A stretch of 64,000 nt of DNA from Streptomyces calvus (GTDB taxonomy: Bacteria > Actinomycetota > Actinomycetes > Streptomycetales > Streptomycetaceae), in contig NZ_VCNP01000032.1 in NCBI RefSeq assembly GCF_006782915.1, positions 1 through 64,000 on the forward strand. The letters are read 5' to 3'. This document shows, one piece after another, positions 27,497 to 35,558 of this stretch. Position 1 is the stretch's first letter, and the number at the start of each line of letters is the position of its first letter. Under the pieces are notes generated by a model that worked only from the letters and a program-made list of their open reading frames with translations, ran no database searches and had not been told where the DNA came from. The translations under genes and the position numbers were made by a program.

Positions 27497-28081
27497 ATGA
27501 CCCGCCGTTTCCTCTTCGTCCTGGGCAGCGCCCGCGCCGACGGCAACACCGAACTGCTGGCCCGCCGGGCCGCCGAGCAGTTGCCCCCGGAGGTCGAGCA
27601 GCAGTGGATCGACCTCACCGCCGACCCCCTGCCCGACTTCGAGGACCTCCGCCACGACAGCGACCACGTCCGCCCGACCGAGGGCCCCGTGGCACACGTG
27701 CTGGACGCGACCCTCGCGGCGACGGACGTCGTCATCGCCTCGCCGCTGTACTGGTACTCGGTGTCCGCGCACACCAAGCGCTACCTCGACCACTGGTCGG
27801 GCTGGCTGCGCACCCCCGGCCTGGACTTCAAGGCGACCATGGCCGGACGCACCCTGTGGGGCGTGACCGCGCTCGCCCACGAGGAGCAGGAGGTCGCCGA
27901 TCCCCTGATCGGCACGCTCAACAACTCGGCCGCCTACATGGGCATGCGCTTCGGCGGCGTCCTGCTCGGCAACGGCAGCAAGCCCGGTGACGTGCTGAGG
28001 GACACGGAGGCGCTGGCGCGGGCCAAGACGTTCTTCGCGCAGGACGCGCCCCTGGCCCGCTTCCCCTACGAGGCCGGCTGA
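27497..28081 (+). CDS. NAD(P)H-dependent FMN reductase / flavodoxin-like protein
   Basis: A 194-residue flavodoxin-fold oxidoreductase. FLFVLGSARADGNTELLARRAAEQL is the phosphate-binding loop of FMN; VVIASPLYWYSVSAHTKRYLDHWSGWL is the second flavin contact region typical of NADPH-dependent FMN reductases; the protein ends with helices. I chose the second ATG (27497) because the GGGGG ribosome site directly abuts the first (27491), leaving no spacing. Its own promoter and direct repeats lie just upstream. It ends 12 bases from a converging gene. Confidence 0.85.
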   Translation: MTRRFLFVLGSARADGNTELLARRAAEQLPPEVEQQWIDLTADPLPDFEDLRHDSDHVRPTEGPVAHVLDATLAATDVVIASPLYWYSVSAHTKRYLDHWSGWLRTPGLDFKATMAGRTLWGVTALAHEEQEVADPLIGTLNNSAAYMGMRFGGVLLGNGSKPGDVLRDTEALARAKTFFAQDAPLARFPYEAG

Positions 28082-28093
28082 CCCGGCACCGCC

Positions 28094-28693
28094 TCACCAG
28101 CCGAGCTGCTCCTCGCCCAGGACCTCGCTGCCGATGTGGGCGGCGAGTTTCTGGGCGCGCTCGGGATCGCCGTACTTGGTCACGTGGACGAAGACGGTGT
28201 GGTCCTCGGTCCAGGTGTCGCCGTACTGGGCCTCGTCGCCGTGGAACACGATCTGGACGCCGTCGTGGTTCCAGTGCCCGAGCGAGTCGATCTCGGGGTC
28301 GTCGGGCCAGCGGCCGTTCCATTCCATGGCCGCCACGCCCTCGCCGAGAGCGGCCAGGAACCGCTCCTCCACCGTCCCGTCCCCGCGCACGACGTCCTCT
28401 GTGAAGGACAGCGGCAGGTGCGTCGCCAGTTCGGCGTCGTCCAGCGTCGTCACGTCGAGGTCGAAGCGGAGGAGGTCACCCGTCGCGGGATCCGTGCGGA
28501 AGTCGTCGTACTCGAAGGACCCCTCGGGGACGAGCCCGGCCATGGCCCTGACCTCGCTGGGCGTCCGCATCACCGCGAAGAGCCAGGTGGCGTCGTCGAT
28601 GTGTTCCAGCAGCGCGCACAGCCGCTTGGCCTGCCGGTACGCCTCCGCCGCGTCGGTGGTGCGGAAGACGGGGTACGCCCTCGAGTTGCCCAT
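28094..28693 (-). CDS. hypothetical protein
   Basis: A soluble acidic protein of about 199 residues that I do not recognise. Sequence features: TTDAAEAYRQAKRLCALLEHIDDATWLFAVMR near the N-terminus, a predicted beta-rich middle (LLRFDLDVTTLDDAELATHLP), and the tryptophan-rich WNHDGVQIVFHGDEAQYGDTWTEDHTVFVHVTKYGDPERAQKLAAHIG. Codon use matches its neighbours, so it is a real gene. ATG 28693 and GTG 28708 are both possible starts and neither has a clear ribosome site. Confidence 0.7.
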   Translation of the reverse strand: MGNSRAYPVFRTTDAAEAYRQAKRLCALLEHIDDATWLFAVMRTPSEVRAMAGLVPEGSFEYDDFRTDPATGDLLRFDLDVTTLDDAELATHLPLSFTEDVVRGDGTVEERFLAALGEGVAAMEWNGRWPDDPEIDSLGHWNHDGVQIVFHGDEAQYGDTWTEDHTVFVHVTKYGDPERAQKLAAHIGSEVLGEEQLGW

Positions 28694-28739
28694 GGGCCGA
28701 ACGGTCACACAGGCCCGCGGCCCCGGGCCAACGCTTTTC

Positions 28740-29609
28740 CTAGGCGGTGATGTCCCTGGCCGTGAACCGCGCCCAGGCGGCCGAGCCGAACACCGCCGCG
28801 TACAGGGCCTGGAGGCCGAGGTTCTTCGTCAGGTCGTCCCAGTAGACCGGTTCGCGCATCAGGTCGGCGAAGGACAGCCAGTGGTGCGAGAAGAGGTAGG
28901 GGTGCAGGGCGTGCAACTGCGGGAGCTGGTCGAGGATCTGCACCGTGGTCAGCAGTCCGACCGTGGTCGCCATCGCCGCGATGCCGCTGTTGGTCAGCGT
29001 CGAGACGAACAGGCCGAGGGCCGCCACCCCGATCAGTGACAGGGCGACGACCAGGGCGATCAGCAGGGCTCTGACCAGGCCCTCGGCGAAGCCGATGCGG
29101 GTGCCGGAGATGGTCGTCGGATCGCCCAGCGGGAACAGCAGCGCGCCGGTGATCAGCGCGGAGAGGGCGACCACGAGCGTGGCGACCAGGCAGAAGGCCA
29201 TGACCGTCGCGTACTTGGTGAGCAGCAGCCGGCTGCGTCCGGCGGGGGCGACCAGGAGGTAGCGCAGGGTGCCGGCGTTCGCCTCGCCCGCGACGGCGTC
29301 ACCCGCGACCACTCCGACCGCCATCGGCAGGAAGAACGGCAGGGTGACGGCGAGTGCGGTGAAGACGAGGAACAGGCCGTTGTTGGTGATCTGCGAGATG
29401 AACGCCGGCCCTCCCCCGCCACCCCCGCCCGCCGAGCCGTCGCCGCCGGTCTCGATCCGCACGGCGACGCCGACCAGCACCGGCACGGCGGCCAGCACCC
29501 CGAGCAGGGCGAGGGTGCGCCAGCGGCGGAAGGTGGTGAGCAGTTCGCTGCGGAACAGCCCGAACGTCCACAGCGGGCTCACCCTGCCCGCCGTCTCAGC
29601 CCGCGACAT
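28740..29609 (-). CDS. ABC-2 type transporter permease
   Basis: This 289-residue protein has six predicted membrane spans in the ABC-2 layout: a cytosolic start (FGLFRSELLTTFRRWRTLALLGVLAAVPVLVGVAV), an extracellular Gly-rich loop after the first span, FLPMAVGVVAGDAVAGEANAGTLRYLLVAPAGRSRLLLTKY (the coupling-helix region common to drug and lantibiotic exporters), and later spans LGLFVSTLTNSGIAAMATTVG. The ATG overlaps the ATPase gene by 14 bases. It probably forms a homodimer with two ATPase subunits; the exported substrate is unknown. Confidence 0.88.
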   Translation of the reverse strand: MSRAETAGRVSPLWTFGLFRSELLTTFRRWRTLALLGVLAAVPVLVGVAVRIETGGDGSAGGGGGGGPAFISQITNNGLFLVFTALAVTLPFFLPMAVGVVAGDAVAGEANAGTLRYLLVAPAGRSRLLLTKYATVMAFCLVATLVVALSALITGALLFPLGDPTTISGTRIGFAEGLVRALLIALVVALSLIGVAALGLFVSTLTNSGIAAMATTVGLLTTVQILDQLPQLHALHPYLFSHHWLSFADLMREPVYWDDLTKNLGLQALYAAVFGSAAWARFTARDITA

Positions 29610-30651
29610 CGAAGCCCTCCCCGGTCAGCGCCACGAACGCGTCCTCCAGCGAGGCCCGTTCCACTCCGAAGCCGCGCACCCGGACGCCGGCCGCGACCAG
29701 CGCCGCGTTCACCTCGGCGAGGTCCCGCTCGGGCACCTCTCCGCTCACCCGCTCCTCCGCCACGACGACATCCGCGACCCCCTGCTCCTTCAGCACCCGG
29801 GCCGCGTCCGCCGCGTCCGGCGTGGTCACCGCCAGCCGGCCCCGGGCGCCCGCGGACAGTTCGGCGACCGGGCCCTGGGTGAGCAGCCGGCCGCGGGCCA
29901 TCACGGCGGCGTGCGTGCACACCTGCTCGATCTCGTCGAGCAGGTGGGAGGAGAGGAAGACGGTGGTGCCGTCGGAGGCCAGCTCGCGGACGAGCGTGCG
30001 GATCTCCCGCATGCCCTGCGGGTCGAGGCCGTTGGTCGGCTCGTCCAGCACGAGCAACCGGCGCGGCCGGAGCAGGGCCGCCGCGAGGCCGAGGCGCTGC
30101 TTCATGCCGAGCGAGTACGCCTTCGCCTTCTTGCCGGCGGCGGCCGTCAGGCCCACCCGGTCCAGGGCGGCGGCGACGCGTGCGTGCCGGGTGCGGGGGT
30201 CGGCGGTCGGGTCGGCGGCGTCGTAGCGCAGCAGGTTGTCCCGGCCGGAGAGGAAGCCGTACAGGGCCGGGCCCTCGATGAGGGCGCCGACGTGCGGCAG
30301 TACGGCTCGCGCGGAGCGCGGCATGGGGCGCCCCAGGACGTGCGCCGTGCCGGAGGTCGGTTCGATCAGGCCCATCAGCATGCGGATGGTGGTGGTCTTG
30401 CCGGACCCGTTGGGGCCGAGGAAGCCGAAGACGCTGCCCGCCGGGACGGTCAGGTGCAGACCGTCCACGGCGAGCTGTCCGCCGCGGTAGCGCTTGGTGA
30501 GCGCGCGGGTGACGATGACACCGCCACCGTCACCGTCGCCGCCACCGGCGTCCGCGACCGGCCCCGCGTGCGGACCGTCCGGTCGCGTGCCGTCCGGTCG
30601 CGTGCCGTCCGGTCGCGTGCCGTCCCGCTCGGTGGCGGACGCCTCGCCCAT
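29596..30651 (-). CDS. ABC transporter ATP-binding protein
   Basis: A 351-residue ATPase of the drug/antibiotic exporter class. Walker A GPNGSGKT (about residues 79-86), signature SLGMKQRLGLA, Walker B LLVLDEPTNGLDPQG and switch His in SSHLLDE are all intact, followed by a C-terminal regulatory segment of about 90 residues (LAVTTPDAADAARVLKEQG). The N-terminus has a repeat leader (DGTRP three times), then a Gly/Asp stretch before VIVTRALTKRY. ATG 30651 chosen because GAGGGA lies 5 bases upstream; an earlier GTG (30672) has none. The LolA/RseB-like gene precedes it by 41 bases. Confidence 0.92.
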   Translation of the reverse strand: MGEASATERDGTRPDGTRPDGTRPDGPHAGPVADAGGGDGDGGGVIVTRALTKRYRGGQLAVDGLHLTVPAGSVFGFLGPNGSGKTTTIRMLMGLIEPTSGTAHVLGRPMPRSARAVLPHVGALIEGPALYGFLSGRDNLLRYDAADPTADPRTRHARVAAALDRVGLTAAAGKKAKAYSLGMKQRLGLAAALLRPRRLLVLDEPTNGLDPQGMREIRTLVRELASDGTTVFLSSHLLDEIEQVCTHAAVMARGRLLTQGPVAELSAGARGRLAVTTPDAADAARVLKEQGVADVVVAEERVSGEVPERDLAEVNAALVAAGVRVRGFGVERASLEDAFVALTGEGFDVAG

Positions 30652-30692
30652 CGGCTCCCTCGTTCCCCTCACATGTCACGGATCCGCGGGGA

Positions 30693-31916
30693 CTACTTGC
30701 CCGCGTCGGCCGCCTTCACCAGCGCGTCCTTGGTGACGGCGCCCACGTAGACCGTGCCGTCGTCGGTGATCAGGGCGTTGATCAGGCGGGTGCTGAACAC
30801 GGTGCCCGTGCCGAAGTCGCCCTTGACCTGGTCGCCGAGCGAGCCGAGGAAGCCATCGAGGTCGCCGCCCGCCTCACCGGTGGGCAGGCCGCCCTCGCTG
30901 CCGCTGTCGAAGGTGGCGACGGAGTTCCAGCCCTCGCCGAGCATCTTCAGGCCGTCCAGGCCCTTGGCCAGGTCCTCCTGCGACTTCGGCGCCTTCTCCG
31001 GCTTCGCGGAGTGCTTCCGGCCGTGCTCCGGCGCGCTGTCCTCGGTCACCTCGGCGCCCTTGGGCGGGGTGAACTCGAACGTCGACGCGGCCGGCTTGTC
31101 GAAGCTCACCTCGGTGAAGCCGACGTCCACGACGGCCGCGCCGCCGCTCGCCGGGGTGAGCGTGAACTTCAGCGGCATGCCGGTCCTGTGGTCGACGGCG
31201 ATGCTGATCGCGCCGACCGTGGAGCCGGACTGCCTGGGCTTGACGACCAGCTTGTACGCGTCCCGGCCGGCCACCTGCGCGGTGCCGTCGACGGTGACGG
31301 ACGTGGTGTCGTCGACCGCCTTCAGCGCCTCCTCGGCGAAGTCCTTCGGAGTGGCCGGGGGCTGGTGCTCCCGGTCCTTCGCGGACTCCTCGACGGTGCT
31401 GTGGTGGACGGCGTTGGACTTGCTGTCGTAGCCCCAGACGTCCTTGCCGTTGTGGATCAGGCTGTACTCGGCGGCGTTCTCCAGGAGCGACAGCTTCTGC
31501 CGGTCCGGGCCGTCGGCGGCGACGCGCAGGGTGTGCGTGCCGGAGGCCAGTTCGGTGAGCTTGGCCGACGGGTCGGCCGAGGAGCCGTCCTCGCCCGCGC
31601 CGCTTCCCGCCGCGCCGGAAGCGAGGCTGTCCTCCAGGCCGCCGAGGTCCGGCAGACCGAGGTCCGTGGTGATCTTCACCGTGCCGGACAGCTGCTCGAC
31701 GTCCGATGCGGCGATCTTCTCGATGAGCTGCGCGGCGGTGATCTCCGGCAGGTCCGGGTCGCCCGAGTCGGCGAGGGCGGGGACGAGCCCGATGGTCGCG
31801 GCCGCCACTCCCATCACCGTGACCGGGACGACGTACCGCGCGGCCCTGCGCCGCCTCGAGCGCGGCTCGTCGGCCTCCCCTGCGGTCGTCATGTCGTCGG
31901 ATTCGTACGGTGCCAT
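30693..31916 (-). CDS. exported LolA/RseB-like sensor or carrier protein
   Basis: The 407-residue product has a basic cytosolic start, one membrane span or signal anchor (YVVPVTVMGVAAATIGLVPALADS, about residues 28-51) and an extracytoplasmic domain with the beta pattern of LolA/RseB-type proteins: AAQLIEKIAASDVEQLSGTVKITTDLGLP, HTLRVAADGPDRQKLSLLENAAEYSLIHNGKDVWGYD, AGRDAYKLVVKPR, GAISIAVDHRTGMPLKFTL and FTPPKGAEV. Gram-positive bacteria lack Lol lipoprotein sorting, so a lipid- or signal-binding role, perhaps delivering substrate to the adjacent ABC exporter, is inferred. GGAGG lies about 10 bases before the ATG. Confidence 0.78.
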   Translation of the reverse strand: MAPYESDDMTTAGEADEPRSRRRRAARYVVPVTVMGVAAATIGLVPALADSGDPDLPEITAAQLIEKIAASDVEQLSGTVKITTDLGLPDLGGLEDSLASGAAGSGAGEDGSSADPSAKLTELASGTHTLRVAADGPDRQKLSLLENAAEYSLIHNGKDVWGYDSKSNAVHHSTVEESAKDREHQPPATPKDFAEEALKAVDDTTSVTVDGTAQVAGRDAYKLVVKPRQSGSTVGAISIAVDHRTGMPLKFTLTPASGGAAVVDVGFTEVSFDKPAASTFEFTPPKGAEVTEDSAPEHGRKHSAKPEKAPKSQEDLAKGLDGLKMLGEGWNSVATFDSGSEGGLPTGEAGGDLDGFLGSLGDQVKGDFGTGTVFSTRLINALITDDGTVYVGAVTKDALVKAADAGK

Positions 31917-31988
31917 GTGTGCCCTACCTCCGTGGTCGGCGGCGGCTTCCGTCGCGTGTCCTCGCACCCGTCCCACTCCGAGCCGCCA

Positions 31989-32010
31989 TTCTCACCCGAA
32001 CCGGTGAGAA
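31989..32010. promoter_or_regulatory. inverted repeat upstream of the LolA-like gene
   Basis: TTCTCACC (31989-31996) and GGTGAGAA (32003-32010) are perfect 8-base inverted arms with a 6-base spacer, 73 bases before the LolA-like ATG. Arm length and composition resemble an operator for a dimeric regulator. Confidence 0.45.
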
Positions 32011-32163
32011 GTGGTGTTGTCCGTCGTGGTCCATCTGACCAAACGCACGGCGCGGAATCGTCAGACCCCGGACGCAACTGCGTGTACTGCTGCGGTATGA
32101 CACGGCGGGTGGTTTCCTCCCCCGACCAGTAGGGGTCGAGGAGGAGTTGGGGAGGCGGCCGGG

Positions 32164-33174
32164 TCAGCCCGCGCGGTGCACGACCGCGTCGCACAGCTGC
32201 ACGAGCGCCGCCTTCGCGTCGCATTCGCGCAGCGGGGCGAGCGCGGCCCGCGCCTCCTCGGCGTAGCGCACGGTGTCCCGGCGGGCCTGCTCCAGCGCGG
32301 GGTGGACCCGCAGCCGCCGCAGCGCCTCGGCGTGCCGGGTGTCGTCGGTGAGGTCGGAGTCCAGCAGCTCGCACAGGGCGAGGTCGTCGGCCCGCCCCAG
32401 CCGGTCCGCCCGCTCGCGCAGCCGCAGCACGGGCAGGGTGGCGATGCCCTCGCGCAGGTCCGTGCCGGGGGTCTTGCCGGACTCGTGGGAGTCGGAGGCG
32501 ATGTCCAGGACGTCGTCGGCGAGCTGGAAGGCGACGCCGAGTCGCTCGCCGTACTGGGTCAGTACGTGCACCACCGTCTCGTCGGCGCCGGACATCATCG
32601 CGCCGAAGCGGCAGGCGACGGCGACCAGCGAGCCGGTCTTGCCGCCGAGGACGTCCAGGTAGTGCTCGACCGGGTCGCGGCCGTCCTGCGGCCCCGCTGT
32701 CTCCAGGATCTGCCCGGTGACCAGCCGTTCGAACGCCTCGGCCTGCACCCGTACCGCCTCGGGACCGAGGTCGGCCAGGATGTGCGAGGCCCGCGCGAAG
32801 AGGAAGTCGCCGGTGAGGACCGCGACGGAGTTGCCCCAGCGGGTGTTCGCGCTGGGCACGCCGCGACGCACGTCGGCCTCGTCCATCACGTCGTCGTGGT
32901 ACAGCGTGGCCAGGTGGGTCAGCTCCACGACCACGGCGGACGGTACGACGCCGGGGGCGTAGGGGTCGCCGAACTGGGCGGCGAGCATCACGAGCAGCGG
33001 GCGGAACCTCTTGCCGCCGGCCCGCACCAGGTGCTGGGCGGCCTCCGTGATGAAGGGCACCTCGCTCTTGGTGGCCTCGAGCAGTCCCTCCTCGACAGCC
33101 GTCAATCCGGCCTGGACATCGGCTTGAAGAGCCTGGTCCCGCACGCTCAGCCCGAACGGCCCGACGACGGTCAC
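32164..33174 (-). CDS. long-chain polyprenyl diphosphate synthase
   Basis: A 336-residue all-trans prenyltransferase that extends allylic diphosphates with isopentenyl diphosphate. Both aspartate-rich motifs are intact: DDVMD (residues 94-98, in LYHDDVMDEADVRRG) and DDVLD (220-224, in FQLADDVLD). GGKRFRPLL (about 53-61) binds diphosphate. The residue five positions before the first motif is Ala89, small, which fits long-chain products. In actinobacteria such enzymes make the side chain of menaquinone, the quinone used by complex I; placement between two nuo loci fits. GTG start with AGGAG 8 bases upstream. Confidence 0.93.
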   Translation of the reverse strand: MTVVGPFGLSVRDQALQADVQAGLTAVEEGLLEATKSEVPFITEAAQHLVRAGGKRFRPLLVMLAAQFGDPYAPGVVPSAVVVELTHLATLYHDDVMDEADVRRGVPSANTRWGNSVAVLTGDFLFARASHILADLGPEAVRVQAEAFERLVTGQILETAGPQDGRDPVEHYLDVLGGKTGSLVAVACRFGAMMSGADETVVHVLTQYGERLGVAFQLADDVLDIASDSHESGKTPGTDLREGIATLPVLRLRERADRLGRADDLALCELLDSDLTDDTRHAEALRRLRVHPALEQARRDTVRYAEEARAALAPLRECDAKAALVQLCDAVVHRAG

Positions 33175-33660
33175 GAGGGGTCTCCTGTCTGCTGGTGTCT
33201 ACCGGCGCTTACACGGTTTGTCGATAGGTCGCTGCCTTCACTCAAGTCAGCGTATCCGGTCACGTTTCGATCACCGCCAGCGCCCGGGGTTACCAGGAGG
33301 GCGCCGCGAGATCAGGAACGGAGCGATTTTGATCGGTTGATAACAAGGGACATTCTTCGACTTTCCCGGACACAGCGATCCACTCCCCGGGCCGCACCCG
33401 AGCCGTTCCGCGACACGGACCATCCTGCCCGCCCGGCAGCCCGATTTGCCGCAATTAGCAGACGGAATCCGCTTGGTGAGCAATGCTCCCACGACCGGTG
33501 GTCAGTGAGGTCCGTCACGCGCACAGGGCGCGCCCGCCCCTCCCCGGCCCACGCCTCCTCCCTTCCCGCGGCACCGAGTTGACGCTTGGCGACAGCAAAG
33601 GATCAAGTGCCACAAACCCCCCGTCCCGCGATCGGACGGCATGTCGCGTGACGCCCGCAC
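33175..33660. other. intergenic region without a supportable gene
   Basis: About 490 bases between the divergent prenyl synthase and transglycosylase units. It contains an AT-rich patch (33325-33360, with TTGATCGGTTGATAAC) unlike the surroundings, which may hold promoter elements for the minus-strand gene. Short open readings here lack coding-type third-position bias. Confidence 0.5.
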
Positions 33661-33690
33661 TTGTTCCCGCCGTGTGCTCTCGCATACGTT
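33661..33690 (+). promoter_or_regulatory. candidate promoter of the riboswitch transcript
   Basis: TTGTTC (33661-33666) and TACGTT (33685-33690) with an 18-base spacer. The expected start point, about 33697, coincides with the 5' end of the aptamer stem, which supports the assignment. Confidence 0.5.
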
Positions 33691-33694
33691 CCCG

Positions 33695-33892
33695 GCCTGC
33701 CGGGCGGACGCCGAGTCCTGCCGCCGTCCGGCCACACCCACCGACGAACTCATCCACGGCAGGAGCGGGGGACCCAGGTAAGTCGCCGTGCCGGTCACCG
33801 CACCGGAACGGCTGGGGGTGAAGCCGCGCCCGCAGGGGCGCGGCCGGGCACTCTCCCGCCCGAACCCGACAGCTCACCTCGCAGGCGCAGGA
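33695..33892 (+). ncRNA. c-di-AMP (ydaO/yuaA-type) riboswitch
   Basis: The 3' part carries the conserved ydaO segment CCGAACCCGACAGCTCACCT followed by CGCAGGC (33860-33887); the middle contains GGGGGACCCA (around 33766) and GGGGGTGAAGCC (around 33814), both hallmark pieces of this aptamer. Outer bases CCTGC (33696-33700) and GCAGG (33887-33891) can close stem P1. In Streptomyces and relatives this riboswitch class precedes cell-wall lytic enzymes, exactly the gene found 14 bases downstream. Binding of c-di-AMP is expected to turn expression off. It ends next to the ribosome site GGAGAGGAA. Confidence 0.88.
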
Positions 33893-33905
33893 GAGGAACC
33901 CAGAC

Positions 33906-34385
33906 ATGCCCGCACACGGTCAGCACCGCCGCGCCCGCAACCGCCGCCTCGCCCGCTCCCTCGCCGTCGCCGGCACCGGCGTCGCCGTGGTCGCACTGCC
34001 GCTGTTCGGCGCGACCAGCGCCTCCGCGAACACCACGGCGTCCACCACCGCCCCGACCGCCTACCCGGACAACCTCGACGGCTGGATCCGCGAGGCCCTG
34101 TCCGTCATGGCCCAGCACGGCATCCCGGGCAGCTACGAGGGCATCCACCGCAACATCATGCGCGAGTCCTCCGGCAACCCGGCCGCCATCAACCTCTGGG
34201 ACTCCAACGCCGTCGCCGGCACCCCGTCCAAGGGCCTGCTCCAGGTGATCGACCCGACCTTCCAGGCGTACCACGTGCCCGGCACCCCCTTCGACCCGTA
34301 CGACCCGGTCGCGAACATCACGGCGGCCTGCAACTACGCCGCCGACCGCTACGGCTCGATCGACAACGTCTTCGGCGCGTACTGA
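33906..34385 (+). CDS. secreted transglycosylase-domain protein
   Basis: A 159-residue exported protein with a twin-Arg-containing basic start and a signal peptide (about residues 1-42, ending SASA), then a single lytic-transglycosylase (SLT) domain: IREALSVMAQHGIPGSYEGIHRNIMRESSGNP with catalytic Glu87, KGLLQVIDPTFQAYHVPGTPFDPYDPVANI and NYAADRYGSIDNVFGAY. There is no LysM or other wall-binding module. It is expected to cut peptidoglycan glycan strands during growth or germination, under c-di-AMP control by the riboswitch. Its last 37 bases overlap the converging HAD gene. Confidence 0.92.
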   Translation: MPAHGQHRRARNRRLARSLAVAGTGVAVVALPLFGATSASANTTASTTAPTAYPDNLDGWIREALSVMAQHGIPGSYEGIHRNIMRESSGNPAAINLWDSNAVAGTPSKGLLQVIDPTFQAYHVPGTPFDPYDPVANITAACNYAADRYGSIDNVFGAY

Positions 34386-35221
34386 GCCGACCGCTGCCGG
34401 CCGAGCACGGCCGGCCCGCCGAACAGCCGCTCGAGGACGACGGCCACGCCGTCGTCCTCGTTCGACGTGGTGACCTCGTCGGCCACGGCCTTCAGCTCGG
34501 GATGCGCGTTGGCCATGGCGACGCCGCGGGCCGCCCAGTCGAACATGGGGATGTCGTTCGGCATGTCACCGAAGGCGATCGCGCCCTTCGGGCTCAGCCC
34601 CAGGTGTTCGGCGGCCAGCGCCAGCCCGGTCGCCTTGGTGACCCCGCACGGCTGCAACTCCACGGTGCCCGGCCCCGACATGGTGACGGTGGCCAGCGAG
34701 CCGACCACCTCCCGGGCGGCCGCCGCCAGCGCGTCGTCGGACAGCCGCGGATGACGCAGCAGCACCTTGCTGATCGGCCGCTCCCACAGGTCCCGGCGCC
34801 GCTCGACCCGTACGGCGGGCAGCGTCGGGTGCGGCATCAGATAGCCCGGTTCGATCAGCGTCAGCCCGTCCACGCCGTCCTGGTCGACCGCCGCGTACAC
34901 CTCCCCCACCTCGGCCTCGATCTTGCCGAGCGCGGTCTCCGCCAGTTCCCGGTCGAGGGTGACGGACCACAGCAGCCGGTTCGCGCCGGCGTCGTACACC
35001 TGCGCGCCCTGTCCGCACACCGCGAGCCCCGTGCTGCCGAGGTCGTCCAGGAGGGGCCGCACCCTGGGCGCCGGACGGCCCGTCACCACGAGGTGCCGGG
35101 CACCGGCCCGGGCGGCCCGCGCGAGCGCGGCGAGGGACCGGTCGGAGAGGGTGTCGTCGCCGCGCAGCAGCGTCCCGTCCAGGTCGGTGGCAATGAGTGA
35201 ATATGCGGTGGGTGCGGCCAT
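34349..35221 (-). CDS. Cof-type HAD phosphatase
   Basis: A 290-residue haloacid-dehalogenase hydrolase of the Cof subfamily: motif I DLDGTLL (residues 13-19) with nucleophile and acid Asp, motif II VVTGRP, motif III Lys in GVTKATGLALAAEHL, motif IV FGDMPNDIPMFDWA. The C2 cap domain spans about 90-190. Such enzymes dephosphorylate sugar phosphates or FMN/PLP. The C-terminal 12 residues are encoded antisense to the end of the transglycosylase gene. Alone on its strand. Confidence 0.93.
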   Translation of the reverse strand: MAAPTAYSLIATDLDGTLLRGDDTLSDRSLAALARAARAGARHLVVTGRPAPRVRPLLDDLGSTGLAVCGQGAQVYDAGANRLLWSVTLDRELAETALGKIEAEVGEVYAAVDQDGVDGLTLIEPGYLMPHPTLPAVRVERRRDLWERPISKVLLRHPRLSDDALAAAAREVVGSLATVTMSGPGTVELQPCGVTKATGLALAAEHLGLSPKGAIAFGDMPNDIPMFDWAARGVAMANAHPELKAVADEVTTSNEDDGVAVVLERLFGGPAVLGRQRSAQYAPKTLSIEP

Positions 35222-35558
35222 GATCAGAGAATACGGACAACGCGGCGGTCCGATTCACCATGCCCGGAACCGCTTGCGCGACCGCGTCCACTCGCGCTAG
35301 AGGGCCGCCCGCCCGCGCGCACCGCCCGGACGACCACCGGCCGCGGTCGGACGGCACCTCCGCCCGAACCTCCGCCCGACGATCACCCGAAGACCGTCCG
35401 GGGTCCTCCGGGGACCGTTGAGGACCGGTTGGCGACCGTCCGGAGACCGGTTGGTGCCGCTTTCCCCGTTTGGCAAGAACTTGCTCCGCTATCTACCGTC
35501 CACCCGGTCCCGGGCGGTACCTTCCCTGTGTCCAGGGGGGACTTGATCGGGGGGTCAG
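35222..35558 (+). promoter_or_regulatory. leader and candidate promoter of the glycan operon
   Basis: This 337-base gap has no gene. GACCGGTTGG occurs twice and GACCGT variants several times between 35395 and 35455. TTGGCA (35470-35475) and TACCGT (35494-35499) with an 18-base spacer give a plausible vegetative promoter, about 60 bases before the GTG of the first glycan gene. GGGGGG and GGGGGGTCAG lie just before that start. Confidence 0.45.

Noticed and set aside
33482..33660. Short genes in the prenyl synthase-transglycosylase gap
   Set aside because: Several frames are open on both strands, none with start signal or coding-type composition.
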